Shown here piece after piece: positions 1 through 7,195 of a stretch of 7,778 nt of DNA. This DNA is from Nitrososphaerales archaeon TH5893 (GTDB lineage Archaea > Thermoproteota > Nitrososphaeria > Nitrososphaerales > Nitrososphaeraceae), in contig JAATVT010000005.1 of NCBI GenBank assembly GCA_014523685.1, forward strand, positions 1 through 7,778. Reading direction: 5' to 3'. Under the pieces are notes generated by a model. It worked only from the letters and a program-made list of their open reading frames with translations, searched no databases and was not told the DNA's origin. The position numbers and the translations under genes were made by a program. The stretch's first letter is position 1. Each line of letters starts with the position of its first letter.

Positions 1-82
1 TATCTACTTCCATTTTCCATTTGAAATCGTAATCTAGAGTTTATTTCATATTTTTTGCAGTATTTTACAACATCCCTATACT

Positions 83-150
83 GACAAGAGTTGTTTGGCC
101 AGTTGCTTGGCCTGGGGCTTGCACACTGGTTCTTGTCTAGTGTCTACACC
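83..150 (+). other. GC-rich, foldable non-coding element upstream of nrdJ
   Basis: This stretch is about 53% GC, while positions 1-82 are about 27% GC. GACAAGA at 83-89 is perfectly complementary to TCTTGTC at 131-137, and four G-U pairs can extend the helix to 93/127. Inside it, GGCC at 97-100 can pair with GGCC at 109-112 around an 8-nt loop. No open reading frame of useful length covers it. An AT-rich stretch at about 41-58 lies at a plausible TATA distance before the first stem. It may be a small structured RNA or part of a longer nrdJ leader. I do not recognise a known RNA family: it is not a tRNA, and it lacks the conserved core of a cobalamin riboswitch. Strand is inferred from the candidate promoter and nrdJ. 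Confidence 0.35.
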
Positions 151-179
151 CCTGAAATATTATTATTGGTACGATAACC

Positions 180-187
180 CTTTTAAG
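180..187 (+). promoter_or_regulatory. Candidate TATA box of nrdJ
   Basis: CTTTTAAG is centred about 30 nt before the nrdJ start codon, which would place transcription start at or just before the ATG. A second AT-rich candidate lies at 155-167 (AAATATTATTATT) and would give a leader of about 25-30 nt. No Shine-Dalgarno sequence precedes the ATG, which fits leaderless translation. The choice between the two is open. Confidence 0.3.
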
Positions 188-213
188 CTAATTACATTCT
201 TCATAATGACGGG

Positions 214-2940
214 ATGGCAGAAACTACAGAGTTTAATAATTCAAGAGAGAATTTGATAACACGAATAAGAAAACGAGATGGAAGAGTTGTTGATTTTGGG
301 AAGTCAAAGATTTCTAACGCGATATATAAGGCATTAGTTGCAACGGGGAAGCCCGATTACCGATTGACAGAGACTTTATCTGACAAAGTAATGCAAAAGA
401 TGGTCCAACATGGGTACGCATCAACTGAAGTATCTGCAATTCCAAGTGTTGAGGATGTGCAAGATATAGTAGAATCTATACTTATTGAAGAAGGCTTGTC
501 TGATACCGCAAAATCATACATTCTGTACAGACATGAAAGACGCAAGATTCGAGACGAGAAAATGAAGATTCTAAATAAAAAAGACCTCGATGAAGTGGAT
601 AAGGCGTTTGATGTTAATTCTCTTCGAGTCCTGGCAGCACGCTATCTCCTTAGAGATAACAATAATGAGATTGTCGAAGGACCAATGCAGATGTTTGAAC
701 GAGTGGCTATTCTGGTAGCAATACCAGATATTTTGCATGATTCACGATTGTTTGACTTAGTAGGAAGGCACACCCGAGATATTGAAGAAGCTGAGAGATA
801 TTATTCCAAAATAGTCGATTTTGATTTGAAGCTAAAAATTGGTATCTTCTACCTAAACAAATATCATTTTGAGTCCCTGATCCGACATTACGTATATCTG
901 GCAAAGCAAGGGTATATGAAACTAAGCTTTAAGGAAATACTAAAATTAATTGTTGAGGGGAAACTAGCACAGTATGAAGAAAGGATTAGAGAATATTATG
1001 AACTAATGATATCAAGCGATTTCCTTCCAAACACCCCTACTCTGATGAATGCGGGAGCAAGACTCGGTCAGTTGTCTGCCTGTTTCGTCCTAGATATGCA
1101 GGATGATATGTACAAAATTATGAAATCATCAACTGATGCGGCCATGATCTTCAAATCTGGCGGTGGAGTAGGAATAAACTATTCTGACCTAAGACCTGAA
1201 GGCGATATTGTTGCTTCCACCTCAGGTGTCGCATCAGGTCCGTCATCATTTATGAGAATTATTGATACTATCACAGATGTAGTTAAACAAGGAGGTAAGA
1301 GACGTGGTGCAAATATGGGCATTTTGGAGGCATGGCATCCAGATATTGAAAAATTTGTAACGGCAAAAACAAAACCTGGAGTGTTTGAAAACTTTAACGT
1401 CAGTGTTGGAATTTGGGAAGATTTCTGGCATTCACTAACGAATAGAGAGAATCACAAATACACTCTACGCAACCCAAGAACCCATGACCCTGTAAAACAA
1501 ATTGATTCCCATCAATTGATAGACTTGATCGCGTTTAGTGCGTGGAAGAGTGCTGAACCAGGTGTGATTTTTTTTGACAATATCAATAAATATAATCCGT
1601 CAATCATTGCAAAGGGTGGTCCGCTTCGGGCAACGAACCCCTGTGGTGAACAATCGCTTTACCCCTACGAATCCTGTAATCTAGGATCGATTAATCTTGC
1701 AAATTTTGTAAAGCGTAGAGCTGACGGGTCTTTTGAATTTGACTGGCAAAGGTATGAACAGGCAATTCGACTATCAACTCGTTTCTTGGATAATGTAATT
1801 GATATGAACAATTACCCTGTGGAAGAGATTGATATTAACACAAAACTGACAAGAAGGATCGGTCTTGGTATTATGGGGATGGCAGATTTACTATTCTTAT
1901 TGAGGATATCCTATAACTCAAGGGACGGTTATGAATTTATGAATAAATTAGCAGAGGCAATATCCTATTACAGTATGGAAGAAAGTGTTGCTGTTGCAAA
2001 ATCAAGAGGTTCATTCCCTCTGTTTAGTGAGACTGATTATGTTAGAGGTAAAATTCCCATCGCAGGATACTATGAGCTACCGAAGGAAAAACATGCATTT
2101 GATTGGGATTCACTAATTGGAAAGATCCAAAAGTATGGGATTAGAAATTCTTGGACATCGACAATTGCCCCTACAGGTACTCTATCAATGATAGCTGATA
2201 CCTCTAACGGTGTCGAACCAATGTTTGCGGTAGTATTTGAGAAACGCGTTACAGTAGGAAGGTTTTTCTATACAAATAAGATTTTTGAGAGTACTCTGAA
2301 GGAAAATGGATTATATAATGACGACATACTGACCAAGATTGCAAATAACTATGGTTCTGTACGAGGGCTGAGTGAAATCCCAGAATGGATTCAGAAGATA
2401 TTTGTTACTGCAATAGATGTACATTGGACCGATCATATAATGGCTCAAGCAGTGTGGCAAAAGTGGATAAGTAATGCGATTGCGAAGACAATTAATATGC
2501 CAGGTGACACTACTGCAGAAGATGTAAAATCCGCATATTTATTATCGCACGAACTTGGTCTTAAAGGTGTGACGGTATACAGAGATGGTTCTCGTCATGA
2601 ACAAGTTCTTCATATTAATGGTAATGATACAAAGGAAAGGAAATTCATCGTGAGACCTAGCGAATATACTATCGATTATCTAAGAAAAGGTATGACAAAT
2701 CTTTACGTCAAAGAACAAATAGAACCCATTTTTGATGAAACAGATATAGTAGATGAGGTCGATAGGACAGATATTAGCTCTCCGAAACAAATTGGATCCT
2801 CAAATAAGGTCTTACAACCCTTTTCCCTAAATGATGGAGGACTAGATGAAATGTGCCCATCGTGCAAGGCCAGATTAATTATTACTGAAGGATGCAATAT
2901 GTGTATAGAATGCGGATTCAGTAGCTGCGTTTCCGGTTAG
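214..2940 (+). CDS. nrdJ: Adenosylcobalamin-dependent (class II) ribonucleoside-diphosphate reductase
   Basis: Reduces ribonucleotides to deoxyribonucleotides with a radical from adenosylcobalamin, the committed step of DNA precursor synthesis in the cytoplasm. Residues about 14-110 form an ATP-cone (RKRDGRVVDFGKSKI), the allosteric activity domain. The catalytic barrel follows, with FLPNTPTLMNAG at 270-281 and SGGGVG at 315-320. The redox pair is C290 (LSACF) and C488 (ESCNLGS). The active site is N475, C477 (thiyl) and E479 in NPCGE; the C477-C488 spacing of 11 matches Thermotoga maritima NrdJ. PTGT (653-656) leads the segment ending SNGVEP, and GVTVYRDGSR is at 785-794. The tail has C881-x2-C884, C894-x2-C897-x2-C900 and C905, the Cys-rich zinc-finger type shown in class II enzymes to support turnover. 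At 908 residues it is a full-length member with ATP-cone and tail. The start fits because the ATP-cone begins soon after it; an ATG at 206 is out of frame. Confidence 0.96.
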   Translation: MAETTEFNNSRENLITRIRKRDGRVVDFGKSKISNAIYKALVATGKPDYRLTETLSDKVMQKMVQHGYASTEVSAIPSVEDVQDIVESILIEEGLSDTAKSYILYRHERRKIRDEKMKILNKKDLDEVDKAFDVNSLRVLAARYLLRDNNNEIVEGPMQMFERVAILVAIPDILHDSRLFDLVGRHTRDIEEAERYYSKIVDFDLKLKIGIFYLNKYHFESLIRHYVYLAKQGYMKLSFKEILKLIVEGKLAQYEERIREYYELMISSDFLPNTPTLMNAGARLGQLSACFVLDMQDDMYKIMKSSTDAAMIFKSGGGVGINYSDLRPEGDIVASTSGVASGPSSFMRIIDTITDVVKQGGKRRGANMGILEAWHPDIEKFVTAKTKPGVFENFNVSVGIWEDFWHSLTNRENHKYTLRNPRTHDPVKQIDSHQLIDLIAFSAWKSAEPGVIFFDNINKYNPSIIAKGGPLRATNPCGEQSLYPYESCNLGSINLANFVKRRADGSFEFDWQRYEQAIRLSTRFLDNVIDMNNYPVEEIDINTKLTRRIGLGIMGMADLLFLLRISYNSRDGYEFMNKLAEAISYYSMEESVAVAKSRGSFPLFSETDYVRGKIPIAGYYELPKEKHAFDWDSLIGKIQKYGIRNSWTSTIAPTGTLSMIADTSNGVEPMFAVVFEKRVTVGRFFYTNKIFESTLKENGLYNDDILTKIANNYGSVRGLSEIPEWIQKIFVTAIDVHWTDHIMAQAVWQKWISNAIAKTINMPGDTTAEDVKSAYLLSHELGLKGVTVYRDGSRHEQVLHINGNDTKERKFIVRPSEYTIDYLRKGMTNLYVKEQIEPIFDETDIVDEVDRTDISSPKQIGSSNKVLQPFSLNDGGLDEMCPSCKARLIITEGCNMCIECGFSSCVSG

Positions 2941-3000
2941 GAAGCTTCCAATATCCCTTTGTAATATTTACATGGGATGAGAAGACAACATAAATAACAA

Positions 3001-3037
3001 ATGACAAATTTTTAGCGTTTTCTCAACAGTTTGTCAT
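3001..3037. terminator. Inverted repeat between convergent genes, candidate bidirectional terminator
   Basis: ATGACAAA (3001-3008) and TTTGTCAT (3030-3037) are perfect reverse complements, and one G-U plus one A-U pair can extend the stem to 10 bp, leaving a loop of about 17 nt. It lies in the 115-nt gap between the end of nrdJ (+) and the end of the DUF35 gene (-). Short T-runs occur on the plus strand at 3009-3013 and 3018-3021. Archaeal termination depends mainly on T-runs, so the hairpin could also serve to protect mRNA 3' ends. The repeat is certain; the function is inferred. Confidence 0.45.
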
Positions 3038-3055
3038 AAAGAAGAGTAGTAATCA

Positions 3056-3466
3056 CTAACTGAACTTTTGTAACTTTAGTCCAAATTTCGGATCAAAACT
3101 TTCTACTTTAACCTTGGATCCCAGCGGCAAATCTGCAGGTGATTTGATTCCAATGAGAATTCCTGACACCTTTAATGATGACGTATTATCTATTCTCATA
3201 ACGACCCATGCATAAGGTTTTCCCACCTCATTGAATCCTTCTGGAGCAACGGCTTGGATTGTAAAGGTTACTACACTGCCAGATCCTTCTAGTTCGATGG
3301 ATTGTAATTCATTTCCGTGGCATCTTTCACAATAAATAATTGTGCCGACCATTATATGACCACACTTCAAACATTTATTGGAGAGTATTTTTCCCTTATT
3401 TGCAGATGTCATAAATTTCTGCCTTGAGCCTAAGGTCTGTTGCTGCTGATTTGGCTGCGACGACAT
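3056..3466 (-). CDS. DUF35 zinc-ribbon/OB-fold protein, partner of the adjacent thiolase
   Basis: A 136-residue small protein of the DUF35 (Zn-ribbon plus OB-fold) family. The zinc ribbon is C32-x2-C35 and C46-x2-C49, followed by a beta-rich OB domain at about residues 53-136 with the typical GSGSVVTFTI and GKPYAWVVMRID segments. In archaea such proteins bind thiolases; in the characterised methanogen complex the DUF35 subunit bridges acetoacetyl-CoA thiolase and HMG-CoA synthase and helps channel the intermediate. It begins 8 nt after the thiolase stop, so the two are almost certainly one transcript. AGGTGG overlapping the thiolase end may act as its ribosome site, though about 14 nt from the ATG. 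The first 18 residues are Gln-rich and unlike the conserved domain; Met19 is an alternative start that would still keep the whole zinc ribbon. No HMG-CoA synthase gene is in the window. Confidence 0.9.
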   Translation of the reverse strand: MSSQPNQQQQTLGSRQKFMTSANKGKILSNKCLKCGHIMVGTIIYCERCHGNELQSIELEGSGSVVTFTIQAVAPEGFNEVGKPYAWVVMRIDNTSSLKVSGILIGIKSPADLPLGSKVKVESFDPKFGLKLQKFS

Positions 3467-3474
3467 TCTCTGAT

Positions 3475-4635
3475 TTATTCCACCTTTTTGAAAACATGAA
3501 CGGCTGCACTTGCGCCAGTAGCTCCAAAATTATGAGTCAAAGCAATCTCCGCATTCTTAATCGTTCTTTCTCCCGCCTTACCTGTAAATTGTTCGAATAC
3601 TTCTGCTACCTGACCCACACCCGTAGCGCCAATCGGATGTCCCTTCGATTTCAATCCACCAGATGGATTAATAGGGATTTCTCCATTCCTCCTAGTTGCA
3701 CCTTCCCTGACTGCATGAGCAGCGGTACCTTTTTGAAAAAATCCCAAGTCTTCGATATCAATTATTTCTGCAATTGTAAAGCAATCATGTACTTCAGCAA
3801 AATCAATATCCTTTGGAGTGATCCCTGCCATTTTGTATGCCTGGTTGGCTGCATTAACGGTACTAGGGATTGTAGTGATATCATTACGTCCTTGAACTGC
3901 AGCCGGTGAGGCTCCTCTGCCTGACCCAATAACTTCTACATATTGCCTGCTGCTTTTCTTGGCAAAAGCTTCATTACATAGAATGACGGCTGATGCTCCG
4001 TCTGAAAATGGACAACAATCATAAATCTTTAAAGGCGATGCTACTACCGGAGATTTTAGTACATCATCGATAGTAATTTCTTTTCTAACATGCGCCTTTG
4101 GATTTAGCATCCCATTTTCGTGATTCTTTACAGCTACATGGGCCAAATCTTCTTCGCTAGCTTTATGTGTAGCCATATAACTTCTTGCTATGGATGCAAA
4201 TAACCCTGGAAATGATGCTCCACTTCCTCCTTCATAAAAGAAATCAGAACAGTAAGAGAATAGAGTAGTGCTCTGGATAGTTCCAGTATGAGTTATCTTT
4301 TCAACACCTAAAGCTAAGACACAATCATAAAAACCGGCAGCTACATTAGCATATGCTTCCCTAAACATTATAGATCCCGATCCGCACGCAGATTCTATCG
4401 TAAGTCCGGGAACATATGGAATTCCTAGGTTGCTCATAATTACTGGAGCCATATGAACCTGCTTATCTGAGACCCCAAAAACATTCGAAATATATCCCGC
4501 TTGGATATCGTCTGGGGTAATACCCGCAGAATTTATGGCATCTTTTGATGCATCCAAAGCAATTTCTATAATGCTTTCATCTAGTCTGCCATATCTAGTA
4601 CTTCCTGCGCCAATAACGCAGACTTTATTTGTCAT
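3475..4635 (-). CDS. Archaeal SCP2-type thiolase (acetyl-CoA C-acetyltransferase family)
   Basis: Thiolase of 386 residues, expected to join two acetyl-CoA to acetoacetyl-CoA or run the reverse cleavage. Visible motifs are the nucleophile C84 in ESACGSGS, EVHDCF at 281-286 (H283, C285) as in the SCP2-thiolase subfamily, KGHPIGATG at 332-339 with H333, and the C-terminal THNFGATG with H368. The start MTNKVCVIGAG is the usual thiolase N-terminus. In Thaumarchaeota this family supplies both acetoacetyl-CoA for the mevalonate pathway and the final thiolase step of the 3-hydroxypropionate/4-hydroxybutyrate carbon-fixation cycle; the sequence alone does not tell which. The DUF35 partner directly downstream supports the archaeal thiolase-complex type. 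It has its own TATA-like box, so it is likely transcribed separately from the thermosome upstream. Specificity for a different acyl-CoA is possible. Confidence 0.9.
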   Translation of the reverse strand: MTNKVCVIGAGSTRYGRLDESIIEIALDASKDAINSAGITPDDIQAGYISNVFGVSDKQVHMAPVIMSNLGIPYVPGLTIESACGSGSIMFREAYANVAAGFYDCVLALGVEKITHTGTIQSTTLFSYCSDFFYEGGSGASFPGLFASIARSYMATHKASEEDLAHVAVKNHENGMLNPKAHVRKEITIDDVLKSPVVASPLKIYDCCPFSDGASAVILCNEAFAKKSSRQYVEVIGSGRGASPAAVQGRNDITTIPSTVNAANQAYKMAGITPKDIDFAEVHDCFTIAEIIDIEDLGFFQKGTAAHAVREGATRRNGEIPINPSGGLKSKGHPIGATGVGQVAEVFEQFTGKAGERTIKNAEIALTHNFGATGASAAVHVFKKVE

Positions 4636-4660
4636 GCAGATAAAAAGTAAGGTTCAGTCG

Positions 4661-4670
4661 TTATAAAAAT
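4661..4670 (-). promoter_or_regulatory. TATA box of the thiolase-DUF35 operon
   Basis: On the minus strand the sequence reads ATTTTTATAA, centred about 30 nt upstream of the thiolase ATG. An archaeal TATA box at this distance puts transcription start within a few bases of the start codon, so the mRNA is probably leaderless or nearly so. There is no Shine-Dalgarno sequence in the short interval. Confidence 0.5.
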
Positions 4671-4772
4671 GTTAGACAAAAATCTTTAGAAGTCACGATC
4701 GAATTGCAAATATCTTCTTAACGTTATATTCAAGCAGAATTCTGGGAAATGATTCTTAGAAAAGAACAGCTG

Positions 4773-4778
4773 AAAAAA
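4773..4778 (-). terminator. Candidate oligo-T terminator of the thermosome gene
   Basis: A run of six T on the minus strand lies about 50 nt after the thermosome stop, with further T-rich sequence (TTCTTTTC) just beyond it. Oligo-T runs are the main intrinsic termination signal in archaea. It falls before the thiolase TATA box, consistent with two separate transcripts. Confidence 0.4.
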
Positions 4779-4827
4779 TATTATGATTTTATTCGCAGCA
4801 GGTAGTATATCTTGATTGCGCAGATGT

Positions 4828-6513
4828 TTATTCCATATCCATGCCGCCCATGCCACCCATGCCACCCATGCCACCCATGCCACCCATGCCACCACCAGGA
4901 GGTCCAGCTGGCATTTTAGACTTGCTTGAGCTTATTACATCGTCTACTCTAAGAATCATACATGCGGCCTCAGTAGCAGACTTTATAATCTGCTCTTTGA
5001 CTACGAGTGGTTCTAAGACATTTTCTTTGAACATGTCTGTAACTACTGTGTTCCTAACGTCCACACCAATCCACTTGCCGCGTTTACCTTGTCTTGTCCG
5101 CAAATCTGTCATAGTATCGATTGGGTCCATACCTGCATTTTCGGCCAGAGCCAGTGGAATCGAATCAATTGCCTCCGCGAATTTATGAACTGCCAGCTGC
5201 GCCCTTCCTTCTAGGTTGTTCGACCATTGTCTCAATTCATTTGAAATATAGGCCTCCGGAGCTCCGCCCCCGGCTACTATTGCTGGCTTTTCGAGGACAT
5301 CTTTTACTACCATCAAGGCATCATGAACAGAACGGTCAGCTTCATCAACTACTCTCTGAGATCCACCTCTTATGAGAATTGTCACCGATTTTGGATTCTT
5401 ACATCCCTCAATAAAGACCCATTTGTCTGTCTCTATTTTGCGTTCTTCTGCCAATTCAGCTGAACCTAGATCCTTTTCTGTTAGATCGTCAAGATTACTT
5501 ACTATTCTCGCTCCTGTCGCTTTTGATAGTTTAAACATATCACTTTCCTTAACGCGTCTAACAACAAGTATGCTTGCTTTCGCGAGATAATGTTGAGCAA
5601 TGTCATCTATGCCCTTCTGACATAATACAACATTCGCTCCTGATGATTTTATCTTGTCAACCATAGATTTGAGCATTTTGTTCTCTTCTTCCAGAAACAT
5701 TTGCATTTGCTGTGGATCGTTGATACGAATTTCTGCGCTCATTTCAGTCTTTTCAATTTCAAGAGCAGAATTAACCAGAGCAATTTTGGCGCCTTCAATT
5801 CTCCTTGGCATACCTGCATGGACTACCTCCTTATCAAGAACAATGCCTTTGATTAGTTTAGTATCATGTATCGACCCCCCAGCTTTCTTTTCAACTTTTA
5901 TATTGTCCAAATCTACGTTCAATGCACCATCTTCAGTTTTCTCTGCGACTTGTTTTGTCGCATTAACAACTATTTGGCTCAAGGCTGGACTGTCGTCTGA
6001 AACAAGCTTTGAGTACATGGCCGTTTTTGCGATATTTATTAGAGTCGCTTTATCATCAACATCTATCTTGACCGCCATCCTTTGTAATATTTTAAGAGCC
6101 TGTTCTGCTGCAGCCGTGTAACCATCAACAATTACTGATGGATGGACATCTTTGTTAATTAGTTCCTCGGCTTTTCCTATTAAAGCACCAGCCAGAACTA
6201 CTGATGAGGTTGTCCCATCACCGACTTCGTTATCAACAGATTTGGCAACTTCGACCATCATTTTAGCCGCTGGATGTTGGACGTCGATCTCCTTGAGAAT
6301 TGTTGCCCCGTCGTTTGTAATTGTAACATCACCAACAGTATCAACCAGCATTTTATCCATGCCCCGAGGACCTAAACAGGTCTTCACAACTTCAGCAATA
6401 AGTTTAGCCGCGGTAATATTGTTCCTCTGTGCCTCCTTACCTTTATTTTCTTTTGTACCTTCTCTCAAAATTAAGACTGGCATTCCGCCAGCAGTAGTTT
6501 GAACTGATGCCAT
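4828..6513 (-). CDS. ths: Thermosome subunit (group II chaperonin)
   Basis: ATP-driven folding chaperonin that assembles into double rings in the cytosol. The 561 residues are full length. Equatorial domain motifs are GPRGMDKM (48-55), NDGAT (67-71) and GDGTTS (98-103), with the second half holding GGGAPE (415-420) and VDVRN (484-488). The intermediate-domain stretch [12 protein letters not shown] (389-400) carries the likely hydrolytic Asp, D398. The apical domain lies at about 210-370. The C-terminus is PAGPPGG followed by six GGM repeats and DME; such flexible Gly-Met tails project into the cavity in chaperonins. The start is fixed by a strong Shine-Dalgarno AGGTGAT nine nt upstream and by the conserved N-terminus. 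It lies 75 nt after the thioesterase gene and has its own TATA box in that gap. Archaea often have two or more subunit paralogues, and I cannot say which this is. Confidence 0.97.
   Translation of the reverse strand: MASVQTTAGGMPVLILREGTKENKGKEAQRNNITAAKLIAEVVKTCLGPRGMDKMLVDTVGDVTITNDGATILKEIDVQHPAAKMMVEVAKSVDNEVGDGTTSSVVLAGALIGKAEELINKDVHPSVIVDGYTAAAEQALKILQRMAVKIDVDDKATLINIAKTAMYSKLVSDDSPALSQIVVNATKQVAEKTEDGALNVDLDNIKVEKKAGGSIHDTKLIKGIVLDKEVVHAGMPRRIEGAKIALVNSALEIEKTEMSAEIRINDPQQMQMFLEEENKMLKSMVDKIKSSGANVVLCQKGIDDIAQHYLAKASILVVRRVKESDMFKLSKATGARIVSNLDDLTEKDLGSAELAEERKIETDKWVFIEGCKNPKSVTILIRGGSQRVVDEADRSVHDALMVVKDVLEKPAIVAGGGAPEAYISNELRQWSNNLEGRAQLAVHKFAEAIDSIPLALAENAGMDPIDTMTDLRTRQGKRGKWIGVDVRNTVVTDMFKENVLEPLVVKEQIIKSATEAACMILRVDDVISSSKSKMPAGPPGGGMGGMGGMGGMGGMGGMDME
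4840..4893 (-). repeat. Six 9-bp tandem repeats encoding the GGM tail
   Basis: The unit on the plus strand is CATGCCACC, repeated six times without gaps; only the first copy differs (CATGCCGCC). On the coding strand each copy is GGT/GGC GGC ATG-like and yields Gly-Gly-Met. Near-identity at silent positions suggests recent expansion by slippage, so the copy number may vary among strains. Confidence 0.9.
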
Positions 6514-6522
6514 TTCTCATAT

Positions 6523-6529
6523 ATCACCT
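6523..6529 (-). promoter_or_regulatory. Strong Shine-Dalgarno of the thermosome
   Basis: AGGTGAT on the minus strand matches seven bases of the complement of the archaeal 16S rRNA 3' end, with a 9-nt spacer to the ATG. It decides the start and contrasts with neighbouring genes, which lack such a site. Confidence 0.75.
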
Positions 6530-6560
6530 AATTAGAATATTTACAAATCTTCGCAGGCCT

Positions 6561-6574
6561 CTTTTATACTTTAC
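6561..6574 (-). promoter_or_regulatory. BRE/TATA promoter of the thermosome
   Basis: The minus strand reads GTAAAG (possible BRE, 6574-6569) then TATAAAAG (6568-6561). A start site about 25 nt downstream, near 6540, would give a leader of about 25 nt containing the Shine-Dalgarno sequence. This lets the chaperonin be expressed independently of the thioesterase gene; read-through from that gene is also possible because no T-run separates them. Confidence 0.6.
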
Positions 6575-6588
6575 ACATGCCAGGCACT

Positions 6589-6999
6589 TCATACTCCCAA
6601 CTTAATTCGCTTTACATCAAATTTATCTTTAAATTTACGTATATCAATTGTAAATCTTTCATGTCTCCCTTCGCCTATCTTCTCTATATTGTCAAAAGCC
6701 TCCACTTCAAACGTAGTTCTCTTACCATCCACTGAAAGTACCTTGGATTTTAGGAGAACTTCTGCTCCGACAGGAGTTGGGGCTATATGCCTAACGTCCA
6801 CAAGAGTACCTACGGAGTCCAAATTAGGTTCAGAAACAAATTGTTCCTTGAGAAGGAGTCGACACGTTTCTTCCATCTCGGCTATCAAAGAAGGAGTTGA
6901 GAGAACATTCTCGCCCTCCCACAAGAAACTGGTTGTCTGATCCGAACTGATTTTTATCTTTCTTTCCTTAGCAAGTCCGATTTTGACATTAAAACTCAT
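6589..6999 (-). CDS. FlK-like hotdog-fold thioesterase
   Basis: A 136-residue single hotdog domain resembling the fluoroacetyl-CoA thioesterase (FlK) family. Conserved features are VLSTPSLIAEMEE (32-44), SVGTLVDVRHIAPTPVG (62-78), the VDGKRTTFEVEAFD strand pair (90-103) and IGEGRHERF (108-116). The FlK triad Thr-Glu-His maps plausibly to T35, E43 and H71, so hydrolysis of an acyl-CoA thioester is likely. The physiological substrate cannot be read from the sequence; many archaeal and bacterial members have nothing to do with fluoroacetate. It is a cytosolic protein without signal peptide or membrane segment. It lies upstream of the thermosome on the same strand with a 75-nt gap. The start is the only sensible one: the upstream ATGs run into stops within a few codons. 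There is no clear Shine-Dalgarno sequence. Confidence 0.85.
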   Translation of the reverse strand: MSFNVKIGLAKERKIKISSDQTTSFLWEGENVLSTPSLIAEMEETCRLLLKEQFVSEPNLDSVGTLVDVRHIAPTPVGAEVLLKSKVLSVDGKRTTFEVEAFDNIEKIGEGRHERFTIDIRKFKDKFDVKRIKLGV

Positions 7000-7019
7000 A
7001 AATTCTCACATCCCATCCC

Positions 7020-7029
7020 AAATATTAAG
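7020..7029 (-). promoter_or_regulatory. Candidate TATA box of the thioesterase gene
   Basis: CTTAATATTT on the minus strand is centred about 26 nt upstream of the ATG, the distance expected for a leaderless transcript. Confidence 0.45.
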
Positions 7030-7105
7030 TAGCATTTCAGCCTGCAAGTTTGAATACAGTCTGGAATTTAACATTTAGACTAGATAAACAGTAAATACCC
7101 CTTTA

Positions 7106-7145
7106 CCTAGCGTTACATGCAAAAGAATTGATGCAGGAGGCTAGG
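7106..7145. repeat. Two-tier inverted repeat (hairpin) in an intergenic region
   Basis: CCTAGC (7106-7111) pairs perfectly with GCTAGG (7140-7145). Nested inside, TGCA (7118-7121) pairs with TGCA (7132-7135) around a 10-nt loop. The two helices are separated by an internal loop of 6 and 4 nt. It lies in the 196-nt gap between the thioesterase start and the end of the small membrane-protein gene, both on the minus strand. It could be a 3'-end structure of the small gene's mRNA or part of a small RNA. No known RNA family is recognised. Confidence 0.4.
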
Positions 7146-7169
7146 ATTGACCGCTGGGCAGATTGCTAC

Positions 7170-7177
7170 AAAGAAAA
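7170..7177 (-). terminator. Candidate T-rich terminator of the small membrane-protein gene
   Basis: TTTTCTTT on the minus strand lies about 19 nt past the stop codon of the 46-residue gene. T-rich runs of this kind terminate archaeal transcription. The short, interrupted run makes this weak. Confidence 0.3.
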
Positions 7178-7195
7178 TATTAGGATTTATGTGAC

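Noticed and set aside
1..21. Possible start of a divergent minus-strand gene (ATG at 19-21 or 11-13)
   Set aside because: Only six codons or fewer are visible before the window edge, with no decisive promoter.
83..150. Cobalamin riboswitch upstream of nrdJ
   Set aside because: A stretch GCACACTGG loosely recalls the B12 box, but the rest of the conserved core is absent and the structured region is far too short.
2940..2949. Perfect 10-bp palindrome GGAAGCTTCC at the nrdJ stop codon
   Set aside because: Too short and without a loop to form a hairpin; likely chance.
3424..3909. 161-residue open frame opposite the thiolase
   Set aside because: It is antisense to conserved thiolase sequence, is Cys/Ser-rich without a domain pattern, and has no promoter or ribosome site.
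4686..4895. 69-residue minus-strand frame beginning with repeated Val-Ala-Trp
   Set aside because: This is the GGM repeat read in another frame, then intergenic DNA.
4841..6502. Chain of open frames on the plus strand opposite the thermosome (up to 155 residues)
   Set aside because: They are antisense to a clearly conserved chaperonin, have no recognisable domains, and their low-complexity start is the complement of the GGM repeats.
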